A stretch of 37,052 nt of DNA. Origin: Flaviramulus sp. (GTDB lineage: Bacteria > Bacteroidota > Bacteroidia > Flavobacteriales > Flavobacteriaceae). Of this stretch, positions 1 to 8,026 are shown one piece after another. The DNA is taken from NCBI RefSeq assembly GCF_013001275.1, contig NZ_JABDMV010000089.1, forward strand, positions 1-37,052, read 5' to 3'. A program made the position numbers and the translations under genes. Position 1 is the first letter of the stretch, and each line of letters begins with the position of its first letter. The notes below the pieces were generated by a model that saw only the letters and a list, made by a program, of their open reading frames with translations, had not been told where the DNA came from and did not search any database.

Positions 1-538
1 AAAAATGAATCATAAATAAGCCTCCAATAAAAAATCCGATCACTGCGATTAACGAAGGCAATTGTAAATTACTCAAACCAGAAATAGCATGTCCTGAAGT
101 GCAGCCACCGGCATACCTAGTGCCAAACCCGACCAATAAACCACCGATGGATAATAGAACTACATCTTTCAGGCTTCCAAATACAGAAATATCAAAAAGC
201 TCGGTTGGTAAATAAGCATTTCCGGCGCTATTTATTCCTAATGAATTTAAATCACTTACTGTTTCGGGACTAATATGTACAATTAAATCGTTACTCAAAA
301 AATGGGAGCCAATAAATCCTCCAATAATAGTTCCTAAAACAACTATTAGATTCCATTTTTGAGATTTCCAGTCAAAATCAAAAAAGCTTGTTTTTTTACC
401 TGCACCACAAATGGTACACAACGTTCTCAAATTTGAAGACATTCCAAAATTTTTACCAACCATTATTAGTAAAAACATTATAAACGCTATTAATGGGCCA
501 GAAACATACCATGGCCAAGGTTCAAAAATCCAATTCAT
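1..538 (-). CDS. YeeE/YedE-family sulfur-compound transporter, 3' end cut by window edge
   Basis: The minus strand reads open from an ATG at 538 to the window edge, giving at least 179 residues starting MNWIFEPWPWYVSGPLIAF. Hydrophobic segments alternate with the motif RYAGGCTSGHAISG, which matches the conserved cysteine-containing helix of YeeE/YedE (TsuA-like) proteins; an earlier CTICGAG motif also fits. Family members move thiosulfate or related sulfur species across the inner membrane. Flavobacterial members are usually about 185-190 residues and are often followed by a second half-size paralogue, so little is missing and the partner probably lies just left of base 1. The gene lies 115 bases downstream of sqr on the same strand, so co-transcription from the sqr promoter is plausible. 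The family call is firm; the exact substrate is inferred. Confidence 0.88.
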   Translation of the reverse strand, partial: MNWIFEPWPWYVSGPLIAFIMFLLIMVGKNFGMSSNLRTLCTICGAGKKTSFFDFDWKSQKWNLIVVLGTIIGGFIGSHFLSNDLIVHISPETVSDLNSLGINSAGNAYLPTELFDISVFGSLKDVVLLSIGGLLVGFGTRYAGGCTSGHAISGLSNLQLPSLIAVIGFFIGGLFMIHF

Positions 539-653
539 ATTTAATAATTTAATTTGTAAAATATATTTACACTATTCAAAAGTCTTTTATTTAAATTTTA
601 ACTGACAAACCTTTTCGTCATCTAATTTGTTGCCAATTTAAGGAATTGATTTT

Positions 654-1901
654 TTATACATCTTTACCTTTCATCATTTTATTCCAATATAAATAGGGGA
701 GCATGTATTTTTTTAGAATCCATAGTCTCCAATGTTCTTTACTAGAATCTGAGATAAGCATTTTCTTTAATTGTGGATCTGGAGTAAAATTATTGTCATA
801 ATCAAACTCTGCCAAAACCATTTTTCCGTAGTCTGTAACTATTGGACAGGATGAATAACCATTATATGATTTTGTGCCAAGTTTGTTATGATTAATGAGT
901 AGTGAAATATTATCGACTACTACCGGCACTTGTTTCCTAATTGCCGCACCAGTTTTTGCAGTAGGTAAAGCCACCACATCTCCTAATCCAAAAATATTTG
1001 AATATTTATTATGTTGCATGGTATGATGATTTACATCCAGCCACTTTGTTTCATTTACTAATGGAGAATCTTGAATAAATTTTGGAGCCACAGATGGAGG
1101 CGCCGTGTGTAGCATATCATAATGGATTCCGACTAAATCACCGTCTTTATAAACCTCTATATTTTTGTGATTAATTTCAGATTTGTTTGCACCTAAAGCA
1201 TACCACGCTATTTGTTTTTTGGCATCAATTTTCTTTAAATGGTGGCCAAAACGAAGATTAATATCTTTTCTTGAATTAACTTTTAATAGTGTATCTGCTA
1301 TAGATTTTAAACCAAAAATTACACCTCCATTTGTAGCGAATACAATATTAGTTTTATTTTTAACTCCAGTTTTTCTAAAATAATTTTCAGCTAAATACAT
1401 TATTTTTTGAGGTGCACCGCCACATTTAATTGGCGTGGTAGGTTGTGTAAATAAAGCTGTACCACCTTTGAAATTTTTAAGGACTTCCCAGGTGTGTAAA
1501 GGATCAGTATAATTACTACAAACGACTCCTTTATCTAAAGCTTCCTCTAAACCAGGAACTAATGAATTATCGTAGACTAAACCAGGGGCCACAACTAAAT
1601 AATCATAAGTAATTTCGCCACTAGACTTTGTTGAAACTAAATTACTTTTAGGTTTAAAACCAGATGCATAATCTTTAATCCAATCTACGCCATTAGGGAT
1701 AATATCTCCCATAGGGCGCGCCGTTTTATCATAATCGTATGTGCCGGCACCTACCAATGTCCATGCAGGTTGATAATAATGAGTATCAGCCGGTTCTATA
1801 ATTCCTATTTTGAAACGCTTATTCTTTTTTTGAAGTTGTGCAGCAACCATAATGCCTGCAGTTCCACCTCCAATAATGAGAATTTGATAATGTGTGTTCA
1901 T
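654..1901 (-). CDS. sqr: Type II sulfide:quinone oxidoreductase
   Basis: This is a 415-residue FAD-dependent enzyme of the human SQOR-like type II group, which oxidises sulfide at the membrane surface, passes electrons to quinone and gives the sulfane sulfur to a small thiol acceptor. An N-terminal FAD-binding motif (GGGTAG, residues 11-16) opens the protein. The two redox cysteines sit in TPIKCGGAPQK (Cys160) and YNGYSSCPIVTDYG (Cys352), both in strongly conserved type II contexts. A second flavin-site motif FGLGDVVALPTAKTGAA lies at 304-320. A further cysteine, Cys128 in VVCSNYT, sits where type I enzymes carry their third cysteine. The C-terminal tail around residues 395-410 (MLPYLYWNKMMKG) resembles the amphipathic membrane anchor. 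The promoter region has a GTAAC palindrome and a good -7 box. Flavocytochrome c sulfide dehydrogenase is the alternative, but motif context favours SQR. Confidence 0.93.
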   Translation of the reverse strand: MNTHYQILIIGGGTAGIMVAAQLQKKNKRFKIGIIEPADTHYYQPAWTLVGAGTYDYDKTARPMGDIIPNGVDWIKDYASGFKPKSNLVSTKSSGEITYDYLVVAPGLVYDNSLVPGLEEALDKGVVCSNYTDPLHTWEVLKNFKGGTALFTQPTTPIKCGGAPQKIMYLAENYFRKTGVKNKTNIVFATNGGVIFGLKSIADTLLKVNSRKDINLRFGHHLKKIDAKKQIAWYALGANKSEINHKNIEVYKDGDLVGIHYDMLHTAPPSVAPKFIQDSPLVNETKWLDVNHHTMQHNKYSNIFGLGDVVALPTAKTGAAIRKQVPVVVDNISLLINHNKLGTKSYNGYSSCPIVTDYGKMVLAEFDYDNNFTPDPQLKKMLISDSSKEHWRLWILKKYMLPYLYWNKMMKGKDV

Positions 1902-1939
1902 GATTTAAGTGAGTTTAACATTTGATTAATTTGCCGATA

Positions 1940-1947
1940 CAAAAGTA
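1940..1947 (-). promoter_or_regulatory. -7 promoter box of sqr (TACTTTTG)
   Basis: Reading leftwards the bases are TACTTTTG, a perfect match to the Bacteroidota -7 consensus TAnnTTTG. The box lies 38 bases upstream of the sqr ATG. Its upstream edge is 29.5 bases from the centre of the GTAAC palindrome at 1970-1983. No TTG -33 element is evident, which fits an activator-dependent promoter. Confidence 0.65.
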
Positions 1948-1969
1948 TTATGTTGTATTTTGATTGACA

Positions 1970-1983
1970 GTAACATAAGTTAC
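1970..1983. promoter_or_regulatory. GTAAC-N4-GTTAC operator, sqr-facing
   Basis: The sequence GTAAC-ATAA-GTTAC is an inverted repeat of two 5-base arms with a 4-base spacer. Its distance to the sqr -7 box places its centre near -40 of the inferred start of transcription, the class II position for Crp/Fnr activators. The same palindrome recurs at 2027, 8058 and 8929, always in promoter gaps of sulfur genes. The proposed binder is the Crp/Fnr protein encoded at 8951-9583; this is inference. Confidence 0.7.
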
Positions 1984-2026
1984 AAACCTTAAAAATTGAA
2001 ATTTTATAAAATGTGAACTGATATTT

Positions 2027-2040
2027 GTAACAATTGTTAC
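2027..2040. promoter_or_regulatory. GTAAC-N4-GTTAC operator, sorA-facing
   Basis: GTAAC-AATT-GTTAC is a perfect palindrome which extends symmetrically to 20 bases (2024-2043, with TTT and AAA flanks), making it the best of the four copies. It lies about 50 bases upstream of the sorA ATG. At the same distance used by the other promoters (base 2063) there is TATATTGT, only a partial match to TAnnTTTG, so the sorA -7 assignment is weaker than for the other three. This gap thus holds two operators, one for each divergent gene. Confidence 0.72.
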
Positions 2041-2083
2041 AAAAATTAAAAAATAGAAATTATATATTGTCCAGTTTTCCTTT

Positions 2084-3328
2084 ATGAATGGAATAAATTT
2101 TAATCATTTGAAAAGAAGAAATTTTATTAAAAAAGCAACCTTAAGTAGTTTTGCTACTTTAATAGGATCAGAGATTGTTTTTGGTTCAAAAATGTTTGAA
2201 GGATATCAGCCTATCGCGTTGCAAGACCCTGATCCCTTTAAAATGTTTAGTAAAAACAAAGAAATGATTGTACTTAACGATAAACCATGGAATATCGAAG
2301 CACAAGCACATTTACTAGACGATAAAATCACTCCTAATTCTGCGATGTTTATTAGAAATAATGGACTTATACCAGAGAATATTGATGTGCGAAATTGGAC
2401 ACTTACAATTGATGGAGAATCTGTTAATAAAGAAAAAACATATACCCTAAACGAACTTAAGTCAAAGTTTAAGGAATATAGCTATCAGTTGACCTTAGAG
2501 TGCGGCGGTAATGGCAGGAGTGAATTCAATCCACCGGCCAAAGGAAATCAATGGACCGTAGGTGCGGTGCATTGCGCCAAATGGACTGGAATTCGTTTGC
2601 GGGATGTTCTTGATGATGTGGGAATAAAAAAAGATGCAGTATATATTGGATATCATTCATCCGATGTACATTTAAGTAGAGATCCATATAAAGAACCAAT
2701 ATCAAGAGGTGCACCAATATCAAAATCACTTCAAGAAGAAACTTTGTTAGCCTTTAAAATGAATGGTAAAGATATACCCTTAGTTCATGGTTATCCGCTG
2801 CGTTTAGTGGCAGGTGGTTGGCCAGCATCTGTTTCGGGTAAATGGGTAAACAGAATTAGTATAAGAAATAAAATACATGATGGAACTAAAATGACTGGTA
2901 CTGCATACCGTATACCTTGTGAACCTGTTGCGCCCGGCGATAAGGTAAAAGATGAGGATATGTGTATTATTGAATCAATGCCCGTAAAATCATTAATAAC
3001 ATTTCCTAAATCTGGGGCAACAATTAATGAAGGGAAATCTTTAAATATAAGAGGTCATGCATGGGCAGGTGAATTAGTTGTTTCTAAAATGGAATACTCA
3101 ATTGATTTTGGTGCGACCTGGAATGAATGTCAAATTGAATTACCAGTTAACCGTTTAGCTTGGCAGCACTTTTCTACCAGTATAAACTTCCCTAAAAAAG
3201 GATATTATGAGATTTGGGCAAGAGCTACGGACTCACAAGGAACTGCACAACCTATGATATTACCAGGTTGGAATCCGAAGGGTTATTTAAATAATGCCTG
3301 TCATAGAATCGCTATTAAAGTAAAATAA
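2084..3328 (+). CDS. sorA: Periplasmic molybdenum sulfite dehydrogenase, catalytic subunit
   Basis: This 414-residue protein is a sulfite oxidase-family molybdopterin enzyme, which oxidises sulfite to sulfate and passes electrons to a cytochrome c. The N-terminus has a twin-arginine signal (KRRNFIKKATLSSFATLIG, residues 10-28), so it should be exported folded with its cofactor. The molybdenum-ligand cysteine is Cys140 in LTLECGGNGR. The motif HGYPLRLVAGGWPASVSGKW, near residues 235-254, is typical of the cofactor domain. The C-terminal third is the Mo-co dimerisation domain (AWAG, MEYSIDFGATW, YYEIWARATDSQGTAQP, WNPKGYLNN). There is no fused heme domain; instead a cytochrome gene begins on the very next base. 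SoxC is the main alternative, but no soxD or other sox gene is in view, which favours SorA. Confidence 0.88.
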   Translation: MNGINFNHLKRRNFIKKATLSSFATLIGSEIVFGSKMFEGYQPIALQDPDPFKMFSKNKEMIVLNDKPWNIEAQAHLLDDKITPNSAMFIRNNGLIPENIDVRNWTLTIDGESVNKEKTYTLNELKSKFKEYSYQLTLECGGNGRSEFNPPAKGNQWTVGAVHCAKWTGIRLRDVLDDVGIKKDAVYIGYHSSDVHLSRDPYKEPISRGAPISKSLQEETLLAFKMNGKDIPLVHGYPLRLVAGGWPASVSGKWVNRISIRNKIHDGTKMTGTAYRIPCEPVAPGDKVKDEDMCIIESMPVKSLITFPKSGATINEGKSLNIRGHAWAGELVVSKMEYSIDFGATWNECQIELPVNRLAWQHFSTSINFPKKGYYEIWARATDSQGTAQPMILPGWNPKGYLNNACHRIAIKVK

Positions 3329-3805
3329 ATGTCACAGGAGGAAGATTTTCGAAAAGGTATAAAAGAAATATATCATAAATTAATGCTTTTTTTTAGCCTT
3401 TTTATTATTGCGGGCGCCTTTTTGTTGTTGTATGTACTAAATCCAAATTTAAATGTTTTCAACGCTAAAGAAAATAATTATGTTGAAACGCCTGTAATAG
3501 AATTAGATGAAGATCGAGTAGAAAACGGGATTCATGTAAGAACAGGATTAATTTCTGCGGATGGTTTAATGATAGTTGTGAATAATTGCACCAATTGCCA
3601 TTCAGCAAAGCTTGTAACTCAAAATAGAATGAATAAAGAGCGTTGGAATGCCACAATAAGGTGGATGCAAGAAACGCAAAATCTATGGGATTTAGGAAAA
3701 AATCAGGAAATTATAGTAGACTATTTAGTTGCTAATTATCCTGTAGAAGTAGTAGGCAGACGTGCTAATTTAACTGATATTGATTGGTATGAACTTAAGG
3801 ATTAG
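3329..3805 (+). CDS. Membrane-anchored monoheme cytochrome c, likely sulfite dehydrogenase electron acceptor
   Basis: This 158-residue protein begins directly after the sorA stop codon, so the two are surely co-translated. A single transmembrane helix spans about residues 17-38, leaving the rest in the periplasm. One c-type heme motif, NNCTNCHSAK, gives Cys87, Cys90 and His91; a likely distal ligand is Met113 in RWMQET. It plays the role of SorB, taking electrons from the molybdenum subunit to the respiratory chain. Unlike SorB of Starkeya it is anchored by its N-terminus rather than having a cleaved signal peptide, as judged by the charged residues and long hydrophobic stretch. The function is inferred from family and position. 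Confidence 0.82.
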   Translation: MSQEEDFRKGIKEIYHKLMLFFSLFIIAGAFLLLYVLNPNLNVFNAKENNYVETPVIELDEDRVENGIHVRTGLISADGLMIVVNNCTNCHSAKLVTQNRMNKERWNATIRWMQETQNLWDLGKNQEIIVDYLVANYPVEVVGRRANLTDIDWYELKD

Positions 3806-4733
3806 TATTGTAATTATTGTGTTAGCAGTATATGGTTGTAAAAAAGAATCAAACAGCAAAAATTTTGTAGGAGACATAAAGTCGTCAGAGTTTTCAAGTA
3901 AATATCTAATAGAAGCTGAAGAGTTATTAAAGATATTCAAAAACCCAAATATAAAAATAATTGATTTTAGAAAGCCAGAATTCTACTTAGAAGAACATTT
4001 GCCTAGAGCCATCAATATTTGGAGAACCGATATAGAAGATAAAACTTTTCCATATAAGGGCATGATGGCGAGCACTGCTCAAATAGAAAATTTATTTGGT
4101 AGTTTAGGAATTAGTGATGATAATACTATTATCATTTATGATAATAACGGATTATGTGATTCAGCAAGATTATGGTGGATTTTACAGAATTATGATTTTT
4201 CAAATGTAAAACTTTTACATGGAGGAATTAAGGCTTGGAAAATGAATAATGGAACAATATCAACAACAATCCCTAAAAGTGAAAAAGTCAATTTTACGTT
4301 GCCAAAAAGCCCTTCAATGAAATATTATATTTCTAAAGATGAAATGGTAGAAGCTATAATTAATGAAAAGATGATATTAGATACTAGGACAGATGATGAG
4401 TTTTCTGGGAAACGTCAAAAATCAGGATCTTTTCGTGGTGGTCGCATCCCAAATAGTAAAGTGATAGATTGGTCTAACGCCATTAACTATCATGGTAATA
4501 TGAAGCTAAAACCACATGAGCGACTCTTTGAAATTTATAAAAATTTCGCATTAAAAAATGATACACTAATTGTTTATTGCCACAGCGGTGTTCGTTCTGC
4601 GCACACAACCTTTGTATTAACTCAAGTATTAGGTTATAAAAATGTAAAAAACTACGATGGTTCCTGGACAGAGTGGAGTTATTTTAACGACTTACCAATA
4701 GAACAAGATAGTATTACTAAGATATTTAATTAA
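3789..4733 (+). CDS. Two-domain rhodanese lipoprotein (thiosulfate/mercaptopyruvate sulfurtransferase type)
   Basis: I start this gene at the ATG at 3789 rather than a TTG 9 bases upstream, because it directly precedes a good lipoprotein signal (MNLRISIVIIVLAVYGCKK, lipid-attachment Cys17). The 314-residue product has two rhodanese domains. The first (about 35-150) has LCDSARLWW near its pseudo-active site. The second (about 175-300) carries the active loop CHSGVRS with Cys264. Enzymes of this build move sulfane sulfur between thiosulfate, persulfide or mercaptopyruvate and a nucleophile such as cyanide or a thiol. The start overlaps the end of the cytochrome gene by 17 bases, so it belongs to the sor operon, and its lipid anchor puts it on the same periplasmic side as SorA. 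Confidence 0.87.
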   Translation: MNLRISIVIIVLAVYGCKKESNSKNFVGDIKSSEFSSKYLIEAEELLKIFKNPNIKIIDFRKPEFYLEEHLPRAINIWRTDIEDKTFPYKGMMASTAQIENLFGSLGISDDNTIIIYDNNGLCDSARLWWILQNYDFSNVKLLHGGIKAWKMNNGTISTTIPKSEKVNFTLPKSPSMKYYISKDEMVEAIINEKMILDTRTDDEFSGKRQKSGSFRGGRIPNSKVIDWSNAINYHGNMKLKPHERLFEIYKNFALKNDTLIVYCHSGVRSAHTTFVLTQVLGYKNVKNYDGSWTEWSYFNDLPIEQDSITKIFN

Positions 4734-4735
4734 TT

Positions 4736-5623
4736 ATGGAAAAATATATAAATGCTTTTGTAAACGCTTTTAATGGCACTGTAAATTGGACATGGAAATC
4801 TATAATTTTTGAAGTGCCTTGGTATACAAACTATTTCTGGGGATTAATTTTTATATCTCTATTTGTATGGATTTTGGAAATGATTTTTCCTTGGAGGAAA
4901 GACCAATCAGTTTTTAGAAAAGATTTCTGGCTAGATGGTTTTTACATGTTTTTTAATTTTTTCATTTTCTCTATAGCCATTAGTGGATTTTATAAATTGT
5001 TACAAGTAGCATTTGCCGATATTGGAATAACAAATAAAACTTTAGCTTTATTCGATCCTTCAGGATGGCCTTTGTGGCTGCAATTATTACTATTTTTTAT
5101 TGTTCTTGATTTTGTTCAATGGTTTACTCATACTTTGTTACATAAGTATCCTTTATTGTGGCGGTTTCATAAAGTACATCACAGCGTGAAGGAAATGGGT
5201 TTTGCAGCACACTTACGTTATCATTGGATGGAAAACATTTTATACAAACCGTTAAAAACTTTTGGAGTTATGATATTGTTTGGTTTTGAGCCAGAGCAGG
5301 CATATATAGTTCATTTTATGGCCATTACTATTGGCCATTTTAATCATTCAAATATTAAAATAACTTGGGGGCCACTTAAATATATTATTAATAACCCTGT
5401 AATGCATTTATATCATCATTCCTATGTTTTGCCTAAAGGAAAATATGGTGTTAATTTTGGCATTAGTTTGAGTTTGTGGGATTATATTTTTAAAACTAAT
5501 TACATTCCAGAAGATAGTGGCACGATTAAACTCGGTTTTCCTGGAGACGAAAAATTTCCAAAAGATTTTATAGGACAAAATACTTATGGATTTACACCAC
5601 GGAAACCTAAAAAGGGAAACTAA
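4736..5623 (+). CDS. Sterol desaturase/fatty acid hydroxylase-family membrane di-iron enzyme
   Basis: This 295-residue integral membrane protein has the histidine clusters of the fatty acid hydroxylase superfamily: HTLLH, then HKVHHS, HFNHS and, further on, HLYHHS. These bind two irons and insert oxygen into lipid C-H bonds. Hydrophobic segments lie at about residues 30-50, 70-95, 115-135 and 170-200. The gene starts two bases after the rhodanese stop codon and is the last gene of the sor operon. Related proteins hydroxylate sterols, carotenoids, alkylglycerols or fatty acids, none with an obvious tie to sulfite oxidation. The family is clear; the substrate is unknown. Confidence 0.85.
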   Translation: MEKYINAFVNAFNGTVNWTWKSIIFEVPWYTNYFWGLIFISLFVWILEMIFPWRKDQSVFRKDFWLDGFYMFFNFFIFSIAISGFYKLLQVAFADIGITNKTLALFDPSGWPLWLQLLLFFIVLDFVQWFTHTLLHKYPLLWRFHKVHHSVKEMGFAAHLRYHWMENILYKPLKTFGVMILFGFEPEQAYIVHFMAITIGHFNHSNIKITWGPLKYIINNPVMHLYHHSYVLPKGKYGVNFGISLSLWDYIFKTNYIPEDSGTIKLGFPGDEKFPKDFIGQNTYGFTPRKPKKGN

Positions 5624-5648
5624 TTTGAAATTATTTTTTAATTAGTTT
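5617..5648. terminator. Inverted repeat spanning two convergent stop codons, possible weak terminator
   Basis: AAACTAATT (5617-5625) and its exact complement AATTAGTTT (5640-5648) flank a 14-base loop. The repeat covers the stop codon of the hydroxylase gene and the last codons and stop of the convergent methyltransferase gene. The stem is AT-rich and lacks a long U tract on either strand, so terminator function is only a suggestion. Confidence 0.3.
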
Positions 5649-6218
5649 AATAAATAACTCTTTGCCTTTTCTACTTGCTTCAGAATTATAGCAGTTTTCC
5701 ATAATTTCAATATTAAAATGCGTTTCGAATAAATCAATATAGGCTTTCTTATTACCACCAAAGGGAGGTTGATCATCATTTAATGGTAAATTGAAAAGCA
5801 AACCAACTATTTTACCGCTAGGATTTAAAATTTGATGCATTTTTTTAACATAATTTTCACGCAGATTTGGATTTATTGCACAGAAAAAGGTTTGCTCGAT
5901 TACTAAATCAAAAGTTTCTTTTAGTTTAAAAAAATCTTTAAGTATTAAGTTTGAATTGGGAAAGGAAGGAACTCGGTTCTTGATATTTTGCAATGCTGTT
6001 TTTGAAACATCAACAACATATACATTTTTAAATCCTTTTTTAAACAAATATTCCGCTTCATACGAATTACCACCTCCTGGAATTAAAATTTTTAAACTTT
6101 TATCTTCCAACTGATCTATATAAGCTTTAATAGGCGGAGATATACTGCCTAAATCCCATCCGATATTGTTATTTATGTATCTATTGTCCCAGTAGGCGTC
6201 GTTAAGTTCTAAATCCAT
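5631..6218 (-). CDS. TPMT-family SAM-dependent thiol methyltransferase
   Basis: The start is taken as the ATG at 6218, one base after the stop of the preceding rhodanese gene; an open frame extends 20 codons further but those overlap the rhodanese coding region. The product is 195 residues. The opening motif AYWDNRYINNNIGWDLG with SPPI, and the SAM-binding loop ILIPGGGNSYEAEYL, are typical of the thiopurine S-methyltransferase/thiol methyltransferase superfamily. Members methylate thiols, bisulfide, selenium or tellurium species. As the last gene of the PDO-rhodanese-methyltransferase operon it could methylate sulfide or a thiol product to volatile methylated sulfur, but that is inferred from context. 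Confidence 0.83.
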   Translation of the reverse strand: MDLELNDAYWDNRYINNNIGWDLGSISPPIKAYIDQLEDKSLKILIPGGGNSYEAEYLFKKGFKNVYVVDVSKTALQNIKNRVPSFPNSNLILKDFFKLKETFDLVIEQTFFCAINPNLRENYVKKMHQILNPSGKIVGLLFNLPLNDDQPPFGGNKKAYIDLFETHFNIEIMENCYNSEASRKGKELFIKLIKK

Positions 6219-6219
6219 T

Positions 6220-6588
6220 TTATTTTTTACTCCAAGTACTCCATCCTCCAGAAAAATCATAAATCGTTGAAAAACCAAGTTCTTCCATTATTTTACTAGC
6301 CTTGTTACTTCTTCCTCCAGAATAGCAATAAATATAAACTGGTTGGTTTTTGTTTAGTTTTTCAATGGCTATTTTGAAATTCGCTTCGTTTGAAACATCA
6401 ATATTTATGGCATCATCGATATGTCCTTCAAAATATTCATTAGCCTTTCTTACATCAACAAACTGAACATTTTTACCAATAACGTCTTGGTTCAATTTTG
6501 TTAAATCAATGGTGTTTATTTTCTTACTCACTTGACCGTTACAGGAAGTGAAAGCTACTATTACAAATAAAATTAATATGTTTTTCAT
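6220..6588 (-). CDS. Single-domain rhodanese lipoprotein
   Basis: This 122-residue protein has a lipoprotein signal peptide with the lipobox FTSCNG (Cys16) and one rhodanese domain. The active-site loop is CYSGGRS with Cys88; FVDVRKANEYFEGHI and FSGGWSTW are the other typical family stretches. It should be anchored outside the inner membrane, possibly handling sulfane sulfur in the periplasm. It lies 6 bases downstream of the PDO gene and one base upstream of the methyltransferase start, so the three are translated from one message. Confidence 0.9.
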   Translation of the reverse strand: MKNILILFVIVAFTSCNGQVSKKINTIDLTKLNQDVIGKNVQFVDVRKANEYFEGHIDDAINIDVSNEANFKIAIEKLNKNQPVYIYCYSGGRSNKASKIMEELGFSTIYDFSGGWSTWSKK

Positions 6589-6594
6589 CTGTTT

Positions 6595-8004
6595 TTATAA
6601 AGTTGTTGGGCAAACATAATCTGAAACTTTTATACCAGTTTCTTTAATGTCTTTAAACCCTCCTTGGATGTCAATTAAATTGTGAATACCTCTACTTTTT
6701 AAAATTGAAGCAGCTATCATGCTTCTATATCCTCCAGCACAATGCACATAAAAAGTTTCAGTGTCTGGAAATTGTGGCAGATAATCGTTAATATAATCTA
6801 AAGGAGTGTTTTTAGCATTTTCAACGTGTTCAGACAGAAATTCGCCTTCTTTTCGAACATCAAAAATTGGAACTGCGCTATCTTGTATGGCTTTTTTAAA
6901 TTTAGATGCAGAAATAGAACTAACTGTGTCAATTTCCTTGCCCGCTTTTTTCCAAGATTCAAATCCTCCTTCTAAGTACCCAATAGTAGCATCAAAACCA
7001 ACTCTTGATAATCGTGTAATTGTTTCTTCTTCTCTACCTTCAGGAGTTACAAGCAGAATAGGTTGTTTTACATCTGCAATTAAAGCACCTACCCAAGGAG
7101 CAAAACTACCATCTAAACCAATAAAAATTGATCGTGGAATATGGCCTTTTGTAAAGTCATCTTGATGGCGCACATCCAATACTACTGATTCGGTTTGGTT
7201 GGCAGCTATTTCAAAAGCATCCGGTGTTAAGGCTTGAGCACTTCGTTCTAGAACGTCTTCAAAATCATCATAACCTTCTTTGTTCATTTTCACATTTAAA
7301 GGAAAGTACTGCGGTGGCGGTGTTAAGCCTTCAGTGACTTCGTCAATAAACTCTTTTTTTGTCATATCTGCTCGAAGTGCATAGTTGGTAGCTTTCTGGT
7401 TTCCAAGTGTATCTACCGTTTCTTTACTCAAATTTTTTCCGCAAGAAGAACCTGCACCATGTGCTGGATAAACAATAACATCATCTGCCAAAGGCATTAT
7501 TTTTGTTCGTAAACTATCAAACAAAAACCCAGCTAAATCTTTCTCGGTAATTTTTCCCATTTTTTGAGCCAAATCAGGTCTTCCAACATCACCTAAAAAC
7601 AAAGTGTCTCCACTAAAAATAGCATGGTCTTTTCCGTTTTCATCTTTCAAAAGGAATACCGAGCTTTCCATAGTATGCCCTGGAGTATGTAATACCTTAA
7701 ATATTATATCTCCTAACTTAAATTCTTGGCCATCTTTTGCAATTAGAGCATCAAAAGAAGTCTCAGCATTCGGACCAAAAATAATGGGTGCCCCAGTTTC
7801 TTTTGAGAGTGTTACGTGCCCACTAACAAAATCGGCATGAAAGTGAGTTTCAAAAATGTACTTTATTTTTGCATTATCAGATCTAGCCCTATCAATATAT
7901 GGTTGAACTTCACGTAAAGGATCTATAATTGCTACTTCTCCTTTGCTTTCAATATAGTATGCACCTTGTGCTAAACAGCCGGTATATATTTGTTCTATTT
8001 TCAT
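6595..8004 (-). CDS. CstB-like persulfide dioxygenase-rhodanese fusion
   Basis: This 469-residue cytoplasmic protein has three modules. Residues 1-240 are a metallo-beta-lactamase-fold persulfide dioxygenase of the ETHE1/CstB kind: HFHADFVSGH (His54, His56, Asp58), HTPGHT (His110), SGDTLF (Asp133) and YPAHGAGSSCGK (His182, Cys188). Residues 265-355 are a rhodanese fold whose catalytic position has no cysteine (TPEGREE), so it is a structural or pseudo domain. Residues 362-455 are an active rhodanese with Cys422 in VHCAGGYRS. The architecture and length match staphylococcal CstB, which oxidises low-molecular-weight persulfides and forms thiosulfate. Here it is expected to oxidise the persulfide made by SQR to sulfite, possibly going on to thiosulfate. 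Its promoter carries a GTAAC operator, and two further genes follow in the operon. Confidence 0.93.
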   Translation of the reverse strand: MKIEQIYTGCLAQGAYYIESKGEVAIIDPLREVQPYIDRARSDNAKIKYIFETHFHADFVSGHVTLSKETGAPIIFGPNAETSFDALIAKDGQEFKLGDIIFKVLHTPGHTMESSVFLLKDENGKDHAIFSGDTLFLGDVGRPDLAQKMGKITEKDLAGFLFDSLRTKIMPLADDVIVYPAHGAGSSCGKNLSKETVDTLGNQKATNYALRADMTKKEFIDEVTEGLTPPPQYFPLNVKMNKEGYDDFEDVLERSAQALTPDAFEIAANQTESVVLDVRHQDDFTKGHIPRSIFIGLDGSFAPWVGALIADVKQPILLVTPEGREEETITRLSRVGFDATIGYLEGGFESWKKAGKEIDTVSSISASKFKKAIQDSAVPIFDVRKEGEFLSEHVENAKNTPLDYINDYLPQFPDTETFYVHCAGGYRSMIAASILKSRGIHNLIDIQGGFKDIKETGIKVSDYVCPTTL

Positions 8005-8026
8005 AATAATAATAATTTTAACTTTT

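Noticed and set aside
411-605. Plus-strand open frame of 64 codons
   Set aside because: It is the shadow of the minus-strand YeeE/YedE gene and runs into the intergenic gap; its protein has no family features.
2526-2729. Minus-strand open frame inside sorA and similar frames inside hutU, ftsK, katG and tauE
   Set aside because: They lie wholly within well-supported genes on the other strand and encode no recognisable protein.
3780-3788. TTG at 3780 as the start of the rhodanese lipoprotein gene
   Set aside because: The ATG at 3789 directly begins a normal lipoprotein signal; the extra three residues add nothing and increase overlap with the cytochrome gene.
6219-6278. Upstream 20-codon extension of the methyltransferase frame
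   Set aside because: It lies within the rhodanese coding region in another frame, while the ATG at 6218 follows that gene's stop by one base and begins the conserved region.
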